This document shows, in pieces, positions 63,039 through 64,000 of a stretch of DNA of 64,000 nt. The position numbers were made by a program, and so were the translations under genes. The notes beneath the pieces were generated by a model. That model ran no database searches, had not been told where the DNA came from, and saw only the letters and a list, made by a program, of their open reading frames with translations. The DNA comes from Okapia johnstoni (Eukaryota > Chordata > Mammalia > Artiodactyla > Giraffidae), in the NCBI GenBank assembly GCA_024291935.2, contig CM044321.1:57220985-57284984 (forward strand), given 5' to 3'. Each line of letters opens with the position of its first letter. Position 1 is the first letter of the stretch.

Positions 63039-63811
63039 GGCCACTTTGCTGGAAAGCAGTTTTTCAATAACTTTTGAATAATTCTTCCTTCATGTGACTT
63101 CAAGGAATTTTTTGGTCTTCTACATAGAATTATTTACTGTCTTCTCTTTGGATTAATATCCAGTAATGGATCACATAGTAAATATGAAATAAACTGCAAT
63201 AAAGTAAGGGACTAGAATGGTACAGTGAGCATTTGTAACTTGGGGCCACACAGAGCCTACTTTATTGTCTAACAATGCTACAGTTTCCTTCAGGGGAACC
63301 ACTGCTTTCAGTATGAGCATAAACCATGCAGTTCTCAATGAATCCTTTCGCCATATTCAAAAATCTCTGAATTTTTGAAACACTTCTAGTTATTTTTATG
63401 CATAGATCTTCGATCTGAAAGATGATGAATTTTACCTGAATGTGCTTGTGATCATACCATAAATACTATAGCATGGGCTTTTCACTTAATATTTTGTTTT
63501 GGGGGTTTATCCATGGTGAATCATATTGGTTTACTTCACTCATTTTAGCTCCTGTATAATACTCAGTTTTATAAATTTATTAAGTTGAACCATATCTAAA
63601 TGGTTGAATAGCAGCAATTTCATGTGCTTCAACTAGATATCACAATTATCTAGTTTCCAATTATGACTATTTAAATTATTTTCAATATTGCATTATTACA
63701 ATGATGTGATGAAAATCCATTTATTATATACCTCCCTAAATACTGTGCAAAATTCTCTCATGGTTATGTACTGAAAATTAGGATTGCTGGATTTAGGGTA
63801 TGTGAAAAAAG
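63039..63811. other. unassigned AT-rich intergenic
   Basis: Possibly old L1 3' text ('ttggattaatatccagtaat'), not firm. Confidence 0.4.
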
Positions 63812-64000
63812 TGAAGTGAAAGTGTTAGCTACTCAGTTGTGTCCTTCTCTGTCTTTTTTGCAACCTCATGGACTGTAGCCCTCCAGGCTCCTCTGTCCAT
63901 TGAATTCTCTAGGCAAGAATACTGGAGTGGGCTGCCATTTCCTTCTCCAGGGGATTTTCCCAACCTAGGGATCAAATCCAGGTCTCTTGCATTACAGGCG
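63812..64000 (-). repeat. Bov-tA SINE, cut by window end
   Basis: 'gaagtgaaagtgttagctac' to 'tctcttgcattacaggcg', with an extra 'cttctctgtctttttt' near the start. Confidence 0.85.

Noticed and set aside
44000..64000. Exons of the next gene (CYSLTR2 is expected on this side from the human map)
   Set aside because: No seven-transmembrane receptor coding sequence or other host exon could be recognised; it presumably lies beyond the window.

Overview
The window is mammalian nuclear DNA from a ruminant. It is full of BovB (RTE-type) LINE copies, Bov-A/Bov-tA SINEs and cetartiodactyl tRNA-Glu (CHR-type) SINEs, and its coding exons are short and flanked by GT-AG introns. Nothing bacterial, viral or plasmid-like is present. 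The gene order (RB1 tail, then RCBTB2 on the opposite strand) is that of the mammalian RB1 locus, human 13q14 and cattle chromosome 12. I cannot tell cattle from bison, buffalo, sheep or goat by eye.

Layout. Bases 1-1750 are the distal part of the RB1 3' UTR on the + strand, ending at an AATAAA at 1733. The first ~212 bases of it are a Tigger4/Zombi DNA-transposon end. About 1.7 kb of intergenic DNA follows. Then comes the whole of RCBTB2 on the - strand: poly(A) signal near 3470, stop codon at 4561, twelve coding exons up to an ATG at 31026, a ~12.5 kb 5' intron, and a CpG-island promoter with a likely non-coding first exon at about 42.9-43.9 kb. The exons join into an uninterrupted frame of 558 codons plus stop: an N-terminal RCC1 propeller, then BTB and BACK-like regions. 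An additional 51-nt in-frame exon candidate with its own ATG lies at 29455-29505.

From 44 kb to 64 kb I see no host protein-coding exon. The region is intergenic and holds repeats: a BovB copy with an internal inversion and matching target-site duplications inside an LTR (44.7-46.6 kb), a 1.1 kb BovB (47.8-48.9 kb), a Tigger1 remnant with an inverted duplicated end (50.7-51.2 kb), broken L1, MER1, many SINEs, and a nearly full-length but disabled BovB (59.7-63.0 kb).

No new biological system was found. The points most worth checking are the transposon in the RB1 3' UTR, the alternative N-termini of RCBTB2, the two BovB structures and the close convergent gene ends. Repeat family names come from recognition of consensus features, not from a database search, and repeat boundaries are approximate to about 5-20 bases.
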